DNA of 64,000 bases from Hippasteria phrygiana (lineage: Eukaryota; Echinodermata; Asteroidea; Valvatida; Goniasteridae), in assembly GCA_037893225.1 (NCBI GenBank), contig JAZGUH010000056.1:1054001-1118000 (forward strand). Direction: 5' to 3'. This document shows, in pieces, positions 35,301 through 45,700 of the stretch. The position numbers and the translations under genes were made by a program. Below the pieces are notes generated by a model. It saw only the letters and a list, made by a program, of their open reading frames with translations, had not been told where the DNA came from and made no database searches. Within the stretch, counting starts at the first letter, position 1, and each line of letters begins with the position of its first letter.

Positions 35301-37315
35301 AATTGCTCGAAAGCGAAAATGTTCTGCCACATTTGCTTGTGTATTTAACATGCCATCAAAATGCTTGTACTCAAATTTTAATGCTGGTGTATTTATACAT
35401 AAAACTGAGACAACCCTGTGCAAAATTGGTCAAGAAGCCCTCAGGTCTAACTGTGTAATAGCACAGACATCTATCAGTCTGTGGTACAAATGTATGTTCC
35501 ACAGAGGGCGACTATCGGAAACATGTTTATTGCATGGTGCTCCGACAGCTGCCACATTATTCCAATGGTAACACTTCTATCCCCAACAGCCTATCGGTGT
35601 ACTAGGAATGGTAGACATCAATGCAGGGGGTGGAAGCAGCCAACCAAGTAATGGACAACCCAACTTCACAAGCCACCGGCCATACAGGAGCATGGACAAC
35701 ATCAAGTGCTTCAAGGTGAGCTGGCTACTGACATAATGATTTTTTTTCTTTTTCTTTTCTATAATTTCAAGATTTTTTGTGAGACGTCTTCCAGTTTTCG
35801 TGAGGATTTTTGGGTCCTTTTGTGGTTTTTAATCCTTCCAAAATGACCTCTGCAACCTGAAACGGTCTTCTTGTTCATTCTGATAACCCAATTATTGGAA
35901 TTTTGATCCGTATCTTTGGTAGAAGTTTTCTTATGCATTTTTCAGCAATGCCACACAAATCAAATGCCTCGGAATGTTTCACAGATTTTTCATTTTCCTC
36001 AAATCTCACCCCCTTTTTTTTTTTTTGACATTGTATGGTCATATTTGTGAGTCAAAATGAGAAAGTGGGTCACATTTGTGGTACTTGAGCGGTAAAGGGA
36101 CATAGTTAGATGCACGGCATGCCAGTATGTGTGTGGCCCTACTTTTCCGACTCAACTGAGATAGTCAGCAAAGTCGATTTTAGTCAAACTTTGCTGATTA
36201 GCCTTGTTCCCATTTGCATCAGTCCTGATAATATTTCACCATTACCATTAGGAACTCTTTGGCAACACTGTATGCAGAGAGTTGTATTCGAGTCCCTGCA
36301 AGTCCTTTCACAAGTCCTTTCACAAAGCTCATTTGAATAGCTTGTGATTGGGATCAGGACTTGAGGGCTTGTGATGGACTTGCAGGGACTCGAATACAAC
36401 TCTGACTGTATGGAAACTGGTTGTGAAAATCACATTTATAAGCAAAATGCTGGAACTCACAAGGGTGATCAGGACAAATAAAAGAACGCCTGTATTTTCT
36501 TTCCCCTCATTTCACCCTGGCAAGTCATGCAAGGCCTGGTTTCATTGCTCTGTTGACATGGAATTCTGTGCTTTCGATCAACATTCTGTGCCTGCAGCAC
36601 AAGCATAGACAATCTGCACTAAACCTGTATTTAAGGACAGTCCTAATAGTCAAAGGATGAATGCATGGATCAAGCCAAAATTCCTTGCTAATCTATGAAA
36701 TATACTGATAAGCAATGAATTTTCTGCTACAGACAAATTTCATATAAGTCATGTCTGGCATTTCCGGGTTGAAAGTGAGGCTCTCAGTGCCAAACAGAAT
36801 GCTATTCAACAAATTCATTCATGCATGAATGAATCACAATAAATGACAGCGCAGCACACGTTTAGCATAGTTAACCTAATAGCAGAGTTCTAATCAAGTC
36901 AATCACGAGTCACTTCACAATTCTGGTCTGAAGCCATGTAACAAGCTATTCAAACACACTATTTAACAAAAGCATTCCTTTGTCATTGTTCATCCCATGT
37001 AGCTTGTGAGCTGACTTGTGATTGACTTGATTACAACTGCTTAATAGCACTGAGATCCTCGCTTTCAAACCCGGAGGTGTGCAGATTGGTGCTATTTTCA
37101 TCAATTTGGGACTCGTCTATAGCAAGCACAGCCATGAAATTAGGCCCTGAGCCCCAAACAATGCCCAATGTTTCTTGAATGTTAACATGTACATTTCCTC
37201 CATCTGTGTTCAGTGTGGAGAGCTTGGCCACTTTGCAAATAAATGCCCCAAGGGATACCTGGGATTCCTGAGTAACACCAATAGTGACCAGAACCAACAG
37301 CCCAACAAGCAGTAA
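29395..37315 (+). CDS. CPSF4: Cleavage and polyadenylation specificity factor 30 kDa subunit
   Basis: CPSF30, the nuclear zinc-finger subunit that with WDR33 recognises the AAUAAA signal during mRNA 3'-end formation. Seven exons: 29395-29497, 32565-32768, 33553-33648, 34766-34859, 35119-35266, 35590-35715, 37214-37315; 290 aa (human about 269). Five CCCH fingers: C41-C49-C55-H59, C68-C76-C82-H86, C96-C105-C110-H114, C124-C132-C138-H142, C148-C156-C162-H166. Two CCHC knuckles: C185-C188-H193-C198 and C255-C258-H263-C268. The N-terminus ([16 protein letters not shown]) and the PLPFPGMD block are family signatures. The usual vertebrate protein has one knuckle; Drosophila Clipper has two, as here. 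The second knuckle is split by intron 6 between CFK and CGE. The start is the only ATG at the conserved N-terminus. Complete and intact. Confidence 0.96.
30195..30275 (-). mobile_element. tRNA-like SINE fragment
   Basis: On -, box A TGGTCGAATGGTTAATGC and box B GGGTTCGATTCCC are spaced as in a tRNA, but 5' GCATTGG does not pair with the 3' side, so this is a tRNA-derived repeat rather than a tRNA gene. CPSF4 intron 1. Confidence 0.45.
31425..31855 (+). pseudogene. Decayed CR1/L2-type retrotransposon fragment
   Basis: CACTGGCTGCCCGTT matches the LHWLPV block of the piece at 16299. NKAFSNAGQ and FKTHLF near 31760-31850 match its C-terminal block. Several stops and frame changes. CPSF4 intron 1. 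Confidence 0.45.
31854..32115. repeat. GGATTTTGATGGATTCAGG-type repeat
   Basis: Starts TTAACCCTAACC and contains several copies of GATTTTGATGGATTCAGG and ATACCTCCATATTGA. Related to 1151-1479 but no clear right end. CPSF4 intron 1. Confidence 0.5.
32228..32448 (-). mobile_element. TTAA-flanked MITE, family 1, copy 3
   Basis: Reverse orientation. Ends TTAACCCTTTGCATACGG and CCGTGCCCAAGGGGTTAA, same interior as 1933-2155. Ends 116 bp before CPSF4 exon 2. Confidence 0.78.
33680..33816. mobile_element. TTAA-flanked MITE, family 2
   Basis: 137 bp from TTAACCCATTCTGCC to ATATTCAATGGGTTAA, with GCAATGGATTGAATA inside. Just after CPSF4 exon 3 (ends 33648). Shares its right TTAA with the next element. 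Confidence 0.6.
33813..34366. mobile_element. TTAA-flanked element, family 3, built of ACCTTTC palindromes
   Basis: Ends TTAACTCTCCTATGG and CATAGGAGGGTTAA. The interior holds many copies of ACCTTTCAAAACCTTTC and its complement (33829, 34050, 34120, 34230, 34277, 34305). Fills most of CPSF4 intron 3. Confidence 0.6.
35036..35083. repeat. 12-bp tandem repeat, 4 copies
   Basis: Unit CCATATTATCTG, 36 bp before CPSF4 exon 5. Copies differ by single changes. Confidence 0.85.
36275..36404. mobile_element. hAT-like MITE, CAGAGTTG family, complete
   Basis: 130 bp with ends CAGAGAGTTGTATTCGAGTC and GACTCGAATACAACTCTG. Identical 8-bp flanks ACTGTATG (36267-36274, 36405-36412). CPSF4 intron 6. Related copies at 1681-1806 and 57351-57570. 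Confidence 0.85.
36765..36830. repeat. Dispersed repeat fragment shared with 63455-63510
   Basis: Words GAAAGTGAGGCTCTCAGTGC and TATTCAACAAATTCATT recur inverted at 63455-63510. A neighbouring segment, 37045-37120, recurs inverted at 63095-63170. Boundaries unknown. Confidence 0.45.
36883..37039. mobile_element. hAT-like MITE, CAGAGTT variant
   Basis: 157 bp with ends CAGAGTTCTAATCAAGTCAA and TTGACTTGATTACAACTG. The 8-bp flanks CCTAATAG and CTTAATAG differ at one base. CPSF4 intron 6, 174 bp before the last exon. Confidence 0.75.
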
Positions 37316-37456
37316 CACAGACTGTAATTGTAATCACACAGACAGCCATCCTGGTTTATCATCCAGACTGAGGCGACGGCTTGCACCAAGGCCTACCACA
37401 GTAGCACACTACGTGCAGTGGATGAACCCTGCTTTACAGTCTGATGTATGAAAGCC

Positions 37457-37462
37457 AATAAA
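37457..37462 (+). promoter_or_regulatory. CPSF4 polyadenylation signal
   Basis: AATAAA 142 nt after the CPSF4 stop codon, the first one downstream. A family 1 MITE begins 10 nt later, so the cleavage site would fall inside the MITE. Confidence 0.6.
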
Positions 37463-37471
37463 GGATGCTAT

Positions 37472-37672
37472 TTAACCCCTTGCATACGGATGATGCCATA
37501 TGCCGCGCCGGATGACGCCATTGGCCGCTGTTTGTGCAGTTTCAATCCATTGTTGGATTATTGTGTATGTCATGCTTGACTGCACAAACACATTGTAGCG
37601 GTTCGATTTGGCTGTCAGAACCGCCGTAACACCCCGACGTCTCCCGTAAAATACCGTGCTCAGGGGGTTTAA
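37472..37672 (-). mobile_element. TTAA-flanked MITE, family 1, copy 4
   Basis: Ends TTAACCCCTTGCATACGG and CCGTGCTCAGGGGGTTTAA. Interior shortened by about 20 bp compared with the other copies (the GGTGGCACTG segment is missing). Confidence 0.75.
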
Positions 37673-39091
37673 AGCCCAGCAAGGAGTATGGACCAGTTTA
37701 CACAAGAACTATGGTTAACAATATAGTTGTACGAACCTTGTCTCGTCAACTATTGAGTACCAGCCTGCTGAGGTTGACTGCATTCCAGGTTATCAATTGC
37801 CGCAAGTATCACAATGTAAAGCCAGGATTTGGCCTTCTGGTTTTGTGGTGACGTTTGACCATATTTTAGAATATTTATTGTTCACACCGTGTAATATGTG
37901 GTATGTCACGAATCAACCATCGACTTTGGCCCGAGGGTGGGGATTTTACGAGTGGTGTGCACCATTCTGCCCATCATTTACAGTACAGGTATTGACGCCT
38001 ACCAGGAAAATGACAACTCCAAAAGGAGACTGTCTGCCACATCACCACAAGAGCGCCACGATGTACACAGAGCTGATGGAGGATTACCTATGTTAGGCCG
38101 TGTCCGAAGTGGGCATCTAGAGCTACAGCTATGGCTATGTCACACGTAGTTGTAATGGACGAACACCTAGACAATAGCCCTAGACAAGTGATTCAGAAGC
38201 AGCCTAAGTGTTAACAAGTACCATTGTTGGTTTGGGAAAGTCAACATATTTCGCTGAGGAAAAGGAAGGCTATGAACCAGTAGTAACGAGCAATATGTAC
38301 ATGGATGTATATGATGTGACGTTTTTGACTGCTAACTTGTTTTTGCCAATAAAATGTTTTCTCAGCTCGGCAAAATATGCACATTTCAGGCTTTCAAGTT
38401 ATCCTACTTTTTTTGTCCATCTCCGAAAAATGAAATCTCATTGAATGTTTTTCATAATAGTGCTACACACTGTAAAGGACTTGGGTGTAGGAGTACTGCA
38501 ACTTTACTTCCAAGAGCTTAGTTGAGGATGGAACAAAAGTGTTGTGAGTACAGAACATGCCTGGTGTGGACTTGTGCGAGTATCAACAAAAACTACTCCT
38601 AAAAGTCCTACTTTTATCCTTCTTTTTTTTTTGTAGTCCTGCTTAAAGCCTAACATTTATATACATTCATTTATAGAATTTTGCCCACAAAAGTTGGCAG
38701 CACAATTGTAATACTAAATCAGTTCATAGCAAAGTTTTCAAAAACTGTTTTAATTGTATAAAATTGCTGGGTGTTTTTTGAAATACAAAAATTTGCCCCG
38801 AGCACAATATGTAATGTCTTACAATTTCATAGGTTATTTGTCATTTACATTTGTACCAATGTATATTTTAACTAAAAGTTTCTTTGTAATTTTACACAAA
38901 GGAGTGTACCCCTGTATCAATTTCACAATAAACAGGGCCCATTTTCATGGAATCCGTAAATGTTAGTGAAATAAATCGCTACTAACTAGCAGAAAATTGC
39001 ACAGGTGAGCAAGGAATTTTGCCGCATACATTCTGTTACTGAGGATTCTGTGCTTACGGGGTTAGTGCAGAATTTGACCCCAGATGTGAGG

Positions 39092-39191
39092 GTAAGCACT
39101 TATCCAGAACCACCAAAATGACATCGTCGCGCGCATCGCACCTATTCAATAAGGCCTTGTGCATTTTCAGTAGTTCTGGATAAGTGCTTAC
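39092..39191. mobile_element. 100-bp inverted-repeat MITE
   Basis: Perfect 19-bp arms GTAAGCACTTATCCAGAAC (39092-39110) and its complement (39173-39191). No clear target duplication. Confidence 0.7.
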
Positions 39192-39664
39192 CAGATAAGA
39201 GCAAGTTAGGATGCTTGGATTATGCATTATTCACAGCAGTGTGGCATGTACACAGACACATTGGTTTTTTTTTTACAGAACCTGTGCATTGTAACCATCT
39301 TAGGAATTAATGTATGTATTATGCTTGTCCAGACATGAATACTATTTATGTCTTTGAATAGACTTGCATTGTTACAGAATTTGAATGACAAATCCCTTGG
39401 AAATGGTACTCTGCATTGATTTAAATATTGCAGAAAAGAATTCAAGTGACAAGGTTTTAATGATTTTTGTTTTTAAGATAAATGTACCCATTTGTGGAAA
39501 TTTGCATCAAAAAGTGTCAAGTTACCTGTTTAAAAATGGTATCAACCCTAACCCTCCAAGATCATTTTTGCCGAAACACTATTATACATTGTATTTAATT
39601 AGTATGTCCCTTGATTTATTTTAGTGCATGTACAAAGAAAAAACAACAGAAAATTTGGGAATTT

Positions 39665-39802
39665 TTAACCCCTTGCCACCAGTTGCCCCAAATACGTGCG
39701 GATTGAAAATTGCCACGTTGACGTGTGTGCCAATCTCTGCATTTTCAATCCATTAGTGGGGTATTGTGTTCTCCCATGTAATGCCAGGTGGCGAGGGGTT
39801 AA
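39665..39802. mobile_element. TTAA-flanked MITE, family 4
   Basis: 138 bp from TTAACCCCTTGCCACC to GGTGGCGAGGGGTTAA: a nearly perfect terminal inverted repeat of about 12 bp directly inside TTAA. Confidence 0.72.
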
Positions 39803-40279
39803 TACTCAAGACAATGACATTAGTCACGAGGTGTTCCTTGAAGTATAAAAAATGTGCCATTTTGTTGCTACAGTGTTGGATTTCGGAATAAGTTATAGTA
39901 ACTGTGCAGGACTACATCAGAATCGCGATTCCATTCATTGCCTAAAGATTCTGAAAGTCGTGGACTCCAGCATAGGATTTAAAGATTATCTGAAAATACA
40001 CTTAGGACAGCACACAATACTTCAGAAACGGATGTTTTTGTCCATGAAATCAATGACACTGCACAGAACCTGTTTCTGATGTACATTTCGGCTGCCATGG
40101 AATCAAATCCAACCACTTCCTGCTTACATCAAACATTCGAGTAATTCTACGTAGAAGACAACAAAAGCAGCCCGTCTTGTGTGGATGCGCCACCAATGCA
40201 GGATTTGTGCATTATGGAATCGATTCTGAATGAAATTGCAAGTGCTGCTCTAAGTCAACATTCAATTATCAGTTAAAAA

Positions 40280-40640
40280 GTCGCATCCTAGTGTCGCTTC
40301 CCAGGTTGTATCGTAAAATTGGGCGTGATCCCTGGCTATCCAGTATTATAGGTTTATGACGCGTCCCCCGAACAAAGATACTGACAATTTGGGAGACCGC
40401 CAACATTAGCCTTTTAGAGGTATGGCGGACACAATAGGAGGGCGCTATTTGATTTGGGTATACCTTTTGTGCCATACAAAAGGTTTACCCAAATCAAACA
40501 GCGCCCTCCAATTGTGTCCGCCATACCTCTAAAAGGCTAATAGGGCAAGATAGCTCAGTTGCTAGAGTGTCCGGACAGTATTCCAGAGGGCGCAGGTTCG
40601 AATCCCACTTCTGCCAGTTTTCTTTGAACATTCAACTCAA
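40280..40640 (+). mobile_element. tRNA-derived SINE (type A), copy 3, split by a foldback
   Basis: 5' module CCCAGGTTGTATCGTAAAAT to GGGAGACCGCCAAC, then the 133-bp foldback (40407-40539), then AGGGCAAGATAGCTCAGTTG, box B GGTTCGAATCCC and CAGTTTTCTTTG. Removing the foldback and one AT restores CCAACATAGGGC, as in the other copies. Confidence 0.85.
40407..40539. mobile_element. 133-bp foldback element, copy 2
   Basis: Same length and ends as 8393-8525, flanked by AT. The surrounding SINE gives the empty site and shows a 2-bp AT duplication. Confidence 0.9.
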
Positions 40641-40999
40641 TGACCAAAGACGTAAGTGTCACGCTTTGTTTACATGTGCTTTCCTATGGGAGCCAGGGGG
40701 ACAATTGTCTAACATCCGGACCTGGCTCACATAGCTTGCAGGGTTTCTACACATGCAATTCAACAGGAAACCAAACGGTCAATAAGGCATCATTTTTAAC
40801 CTTGTGTACATGTACATGGCTCAGGTTATTCCATAAATTTGAGTTCCAAAACTGTGACATGTATAATATTTTGCAATTCAGGACACATTCTCCAAGAGTG
40901 ATTAGCCTATGTAAAGCAAAAGTACCTGCCAAACGAGTAAAAAAATAGTGTGAAGTCAATTTGAATGGCACTTGATGAGAAATTACACAGGTCAGGTGT

Positions 41000-42560
41000 A
41001 GCAGGGACACTAAAAAATGTCACTTTGGATCCCAAATGTATGGAACGACCCATATGCATGTGTGTGTATTTTTGAATGAGTATGGCATGGTGGGGACCAA
41101 TTCTACTCCTCACTGCTGTTGAAATACATGTATATCTCCCATCCCCCGTAAAAAGAGGTTCTATTGAAACTACATGGTAGTAACAAGAGTTCCATTACAT
41201 AAACATGCACTCTGATAATTCAGCCATGTGTATTTGTATAAAAAATAAAATTCTGGTTAAAAAAAAAACAGATTGGTACATAAAGTTAATCAATACACGG
41301 TTTGTTTTTGTTTTCAAATTTTGGCGGTTGCTTCCATGATGGTGTAAAAAGATGCAGATTATAAACTGATTGTTACGACCCGACAAGTACACAATGTGAA
41401 TGTTTAGGCTTTAGAACATATTGTGATGGTTTCAGTATGGCCGTTAGTGGTTGGTTAGTGGTTGGCACGTCACGGCAACCACACCTGTCCCCGACTCTAT
41501 TCACAATGTATAATACAGAATCACTGCACTTATTCCCTCAGCATTACCACCAATGACCAAATATCCAAACAGTCTTCCATTAGTGAAGCACACAGTGTAC
41601 ACGACAGGCAAGGGAAGATTTTAGTTCTTTATTTGTGGTCTTCACACATCGGTAGCCCTCATCAGTTTTAGTACTGATGGTTGATGAGTGAACCATCTAC
41701 ACACCTGCAGCCAGCAATGGACTAATCTGGACTAATTACCATCGCAGTACAAGCCTCGAGCTTGAAGCAGCAGTACACTGCAGCTCTGTTTAACATCACC
41801 TACATGTTCCTACATCGTGTGTGCTGCAATCCTTCCCACTAGGGACTGGCATCGCTGCATACAATAACAAAAAACAAGTGAAAATTATATTCTTACCTTG
41901 CTAAGAGCTGCAGTATTCACAGCAAATAATTACTAGCAAGGTTTCATTAGGTGGAACGCAGAATAAGGCCAAAAAAATATATACACTGTAGTTGTGTTGC
42001 CCTCTTCTTTTGAAAGAAATTATCAAAATCTCACCTTTTCCCACACAAAATGAGCAAGTTTTATTAAAATCATTGTCTTTAAATACAGCTACGACAGCAC
42101 AATCTTGCATTTCGCCATCTCACTTTTAAATTTGCTTACTTTTTGCTTCCCGACTTAGGAGTTACATATGGATGGAAAAAAATTAATATAATAAAAATCA
42201 ACCGACTCTCCCTCCCTCCCACTTTTTCCCATTTAAGGGCAACACATGTTTTGTTTTTCCTAATGTGATGTGTCAAGTGATATGCCAAGAAAGCAAATAT
42301 TGTATGGGACACAGAAGAACTTTGTGTAAGTTTTACAAACACATGCTTTAATAAATGTATCTTTCAGAAATTTAAATGCACTTCATTTCACACGTGCAAT
42401 TCTCAATTTCAAACCACACCTGATCAAAATTTATTTTATGCTGAAAGAAACTGCACCTGGAGTAAAAACAAAATTTGACAGTAATAATGACTTCATTTCT
42501 GTGTACCATTAGCTCACATGCTGGGTAACGCAAGGGCAATACATTTTTTTGAAAATAAAA
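41000..42560. other. Spacer between CPSF4 and RPP21 without recognisable features
   Basis: The two genes converge across this interval. I see no further exon or bounded repeat. Confidence 0.45.
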
Positions 42561-42567
42561 TTGATTC

Positions 42568-42573
42568 TTTATT
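42568..42573 (-). promoter_or_regulatory. Candidate RPP21 polyadenylation signal
   Basis: AATAAA on - (TTTATT on +), about 170 nt beyond the proposed RPP21 stop codon. Confidence 0.4.
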
Positions 42574-42741
42574 TTTGCAAATAAACATGGACACTACGTG
42601 GATGAAAACGGTTTTCTTTTTTTTCAAAAGTTACAGGTTGGTAACACCGCTGCCAAACCACACACCTATTCCTTTAAATGTAAGATCCTTTTACAATGTA
42701 TTAAGCTTTCCTTAAAGTACTTTTTTCTGCACTAAAACGAG

Positions 42742-45700
42742 TCAGGATGGGGCAGCATTCCTTTCCTCATCTTCCATCTCTGTGAACCGGGTTTCAATCC
42801 CACTTATGCCAATATATTGATTGTGTTTTCAGTCCTTGCCAGAATCTGTGGGTTTCCCAAGATTATCATTCTGGGATTTCCTCCTAAATGCTGAAATTTC
42901 TTTTATCATAACAGGTTACTTTTTTACCTAATAAAAAATAATAATAATAATAAATAAATAAAATAAGAGGATACGTACAAGGCATTAGACTGAAAAAAGG
43001 GAGCTGTGTGTACTTGTTTTTGATGCACATGTTTTACTGGAACAGATACCTACCTTTTACAGGATTCTGGGTACACTCTGGCTTTTCCACCCACAATTTG
43101 TAGTTATTGTTGCTTAGGAATCGTTTAACCCCTCCACACTCCAGACAAGTCACAACAGCGTGTTTCTGACGTTTGCCTGAAATGTGAATTACAATGTCTC
43201 TGTTGTGATCATCAAAATAAAGGTTTTCATCACAAATGGTCATAAATTACTTCATTTCCTGTCTCACTCTCCTTCAAGTCTTTCAAACCAAAGCCAAATA
43301 AAACAGACCAAAACCACATCAAGCTAAACCCACACAAGGCCTAATCTAAGTCTTATTAAAACTTTCAAAGTGAACAAAGAAAACTGGCAGGAGCGGGATT
43401 CGCACCTGTGACCTCCAGAATACCTTACCGGCGCTCGACCAACAATATCTTGCCCTATGTTGGCATTCTCTCAAATTGTCAGTATCTTTGTTCGGAGGAG
43501 CACTAGTCAGAAGTCATAAACCCATAATGCCATGTAGCCAGGGATCACGCCCACCCTTACGATACCACCTGGGAAGCGACATTGTGGGGGGAGCACTTAA
43601 TGAGGATACGACTTTTTAACTTATAATTTGTCAAACAATCCACAAGGGAAACTGACTAGGTAAATTTGAATACATTTTCAAAGTGAACAAAGAAAACTGG
43701 CAGGAGCAGGATTCGAACCTGCGACCTCCGGAATACCGTACCGGCACTCTACCAACTGAGCTATCTTGCCCTATGTTGGCAGCCTCCCAATTTTCAGTAT
43801 CTTGTGTTGGGAGACCGCCAACATAGATATGCTAGACAATGTTTAAATGACTAGATTTGTTCCCTGGTCTAGTGTGGATTCAAGCCGTTTACTATCAGAA
43901 AAAAAAATCACTCAAGACTCGTACTGGAATAGAAATTTACTAAACAAATAAAAACCAAATCAAACTTCCATAAAACAAAGACAACACATCAAAGTGAGAA
44001 ACTGTAGCTTTCGACAGTTTTGCATGGCCAGCGTCTGCTGAAGATGACCATGTGAGATGAAGGAAAGCAACAGCTACTCAATACACAAGTTCCTGTGTAT
44101 CAGTTTTTTAGTTCTCAAATTCAGGAGACGTTTCCCGATTCCCTCACCTCTCATTCTAACCTTTGAGGTCAAGCCTGGCACAAGCAGTAGGTCACATCTC
44201 TTGCAGACGGTCCTCTTGATATTGGGATGTCTACAGAAAATGAACCATTAGAATGGCTGGTCAAGACATGGAGGTGGAAATCAATAAAACAATGTCTGTA
44301 TTAGTGCAGAATTCTACTACACATGCTAATGTGCAACGCCACAATCATGGGTACACCCATTTTGGTGTCCATGTTATGAACAACATTTTGAAAAACAATG
44401 ATGTAAACATTATTTGAGATTACGCACGAATCGGTCATCCAGCATTATGCCAACTTAAAAGTGCTCTAAAATGTGCTCTAAGTGTGGCAAATCCTAATTT
44501 TTCAAAGAGCTATTCAGCATTGCTCTGTCGTTCATAATGGTGTCTTGGTAACAAAAAGTGTACCCATAATTGTGGCTCTGTATTAACCCCCGAGTACGTT
44601 TTTTTTTACGGGAGACGTCGGGGTGTTGCGGCAGCTCTGGCAGCCAAGTGAAACAGCCACAATGCGTTTGTGCAGTCAAGCATAACATACACAATAATCC
44701 AACAATGGATTGAAACTGCACAAACCGCGGCAAATGGTGTCATTTGGCCTGGTGGCACTGTTTTTTTTGCGGCATAGGACGTCTTCCGTATGCAAAGGGT
44801 TAATGCAATTGACCTACATGTACATTGTATCACTGTGAAATCACATAAATGGAGTTTGGGAAACAATGTCCAATCACACCAACTATAATTTGACACACAG
44901 AACGCACAAAATCTGAGGTAAACAAACAAATTGACCAGTTTGGATCATTCCAAAAACAGTGCATTCCCAACAGGAACACACACTGTTCCCGAAAGTAGCG
45001 TTCCAAAGGGAACAGGGACATTCAGACTTACAAGACACCCTCTAAGCAGTTATCCTACTGTGTCATGTCAAGTGAACATTGGCACTGAAAAGGCAAACTA
45101 AATTGGAGTCTGGATTCCTGGCTTACATTCTCAGCACAGCTTTTTTGGCAACATTCTTCATTGTCGTGATGTAGAATCTTGCAAGTTGGGTGTTCTCTGG
45201 GTTCTGAAGTAGCATGCAGTGGGCTGCCTACAGATACAAGGTACAATAATAATTACAAGCTGGCAAAAACACCAGTTTCCTAGGACAAACCGGACAATAG
45301 TTATACGAGATCGTCGCCACTGATATTAAATCCACTGAGGGCCGGACGTGCAGTTTGGTCTGTAATTGTATCAGAGTCCTAGTACAATGAGTTAAAAACC
45401 ACTAGAGGTTGGACTCAAGTACGTCCTCAAACACTGGGCATGCATTTCATATGGACTTCTGATTAAGTCCATGTATAGTACACAGGGCTCGTGAAAATTA
45501 TATATGTACATTCAGTGCATTCTTAAGTAGACAACCTCGCTGACATCGTCGTATAATTGTTGGTAAAACTCTTTCTTGCCTTGTCGGACAAATGAACCTT
45601 TCTTTGTAACGGTCCATAGTTCCAACACCTCATAGGTCCGACGCCTCGTTTGTCCGACGTCGGACTTATGAGGCGCTGGACTTATGAGGCATCAGAGCTA

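Noticed and set aside
37797..38149. Open frames past CPSF4
   Set aside because: Overlapping short frames in presumptive 3' flanking DNA, no family resemblance.
43034..43054. RPP21 ending by read-through of exon 4 (stop at 43034)
   Set aside because: Possible, but a donor GTAGGT at 43053 and a phase-matched exon with stop at 42742 and a poly(A) signal downstream fit somewhat better. Left open.
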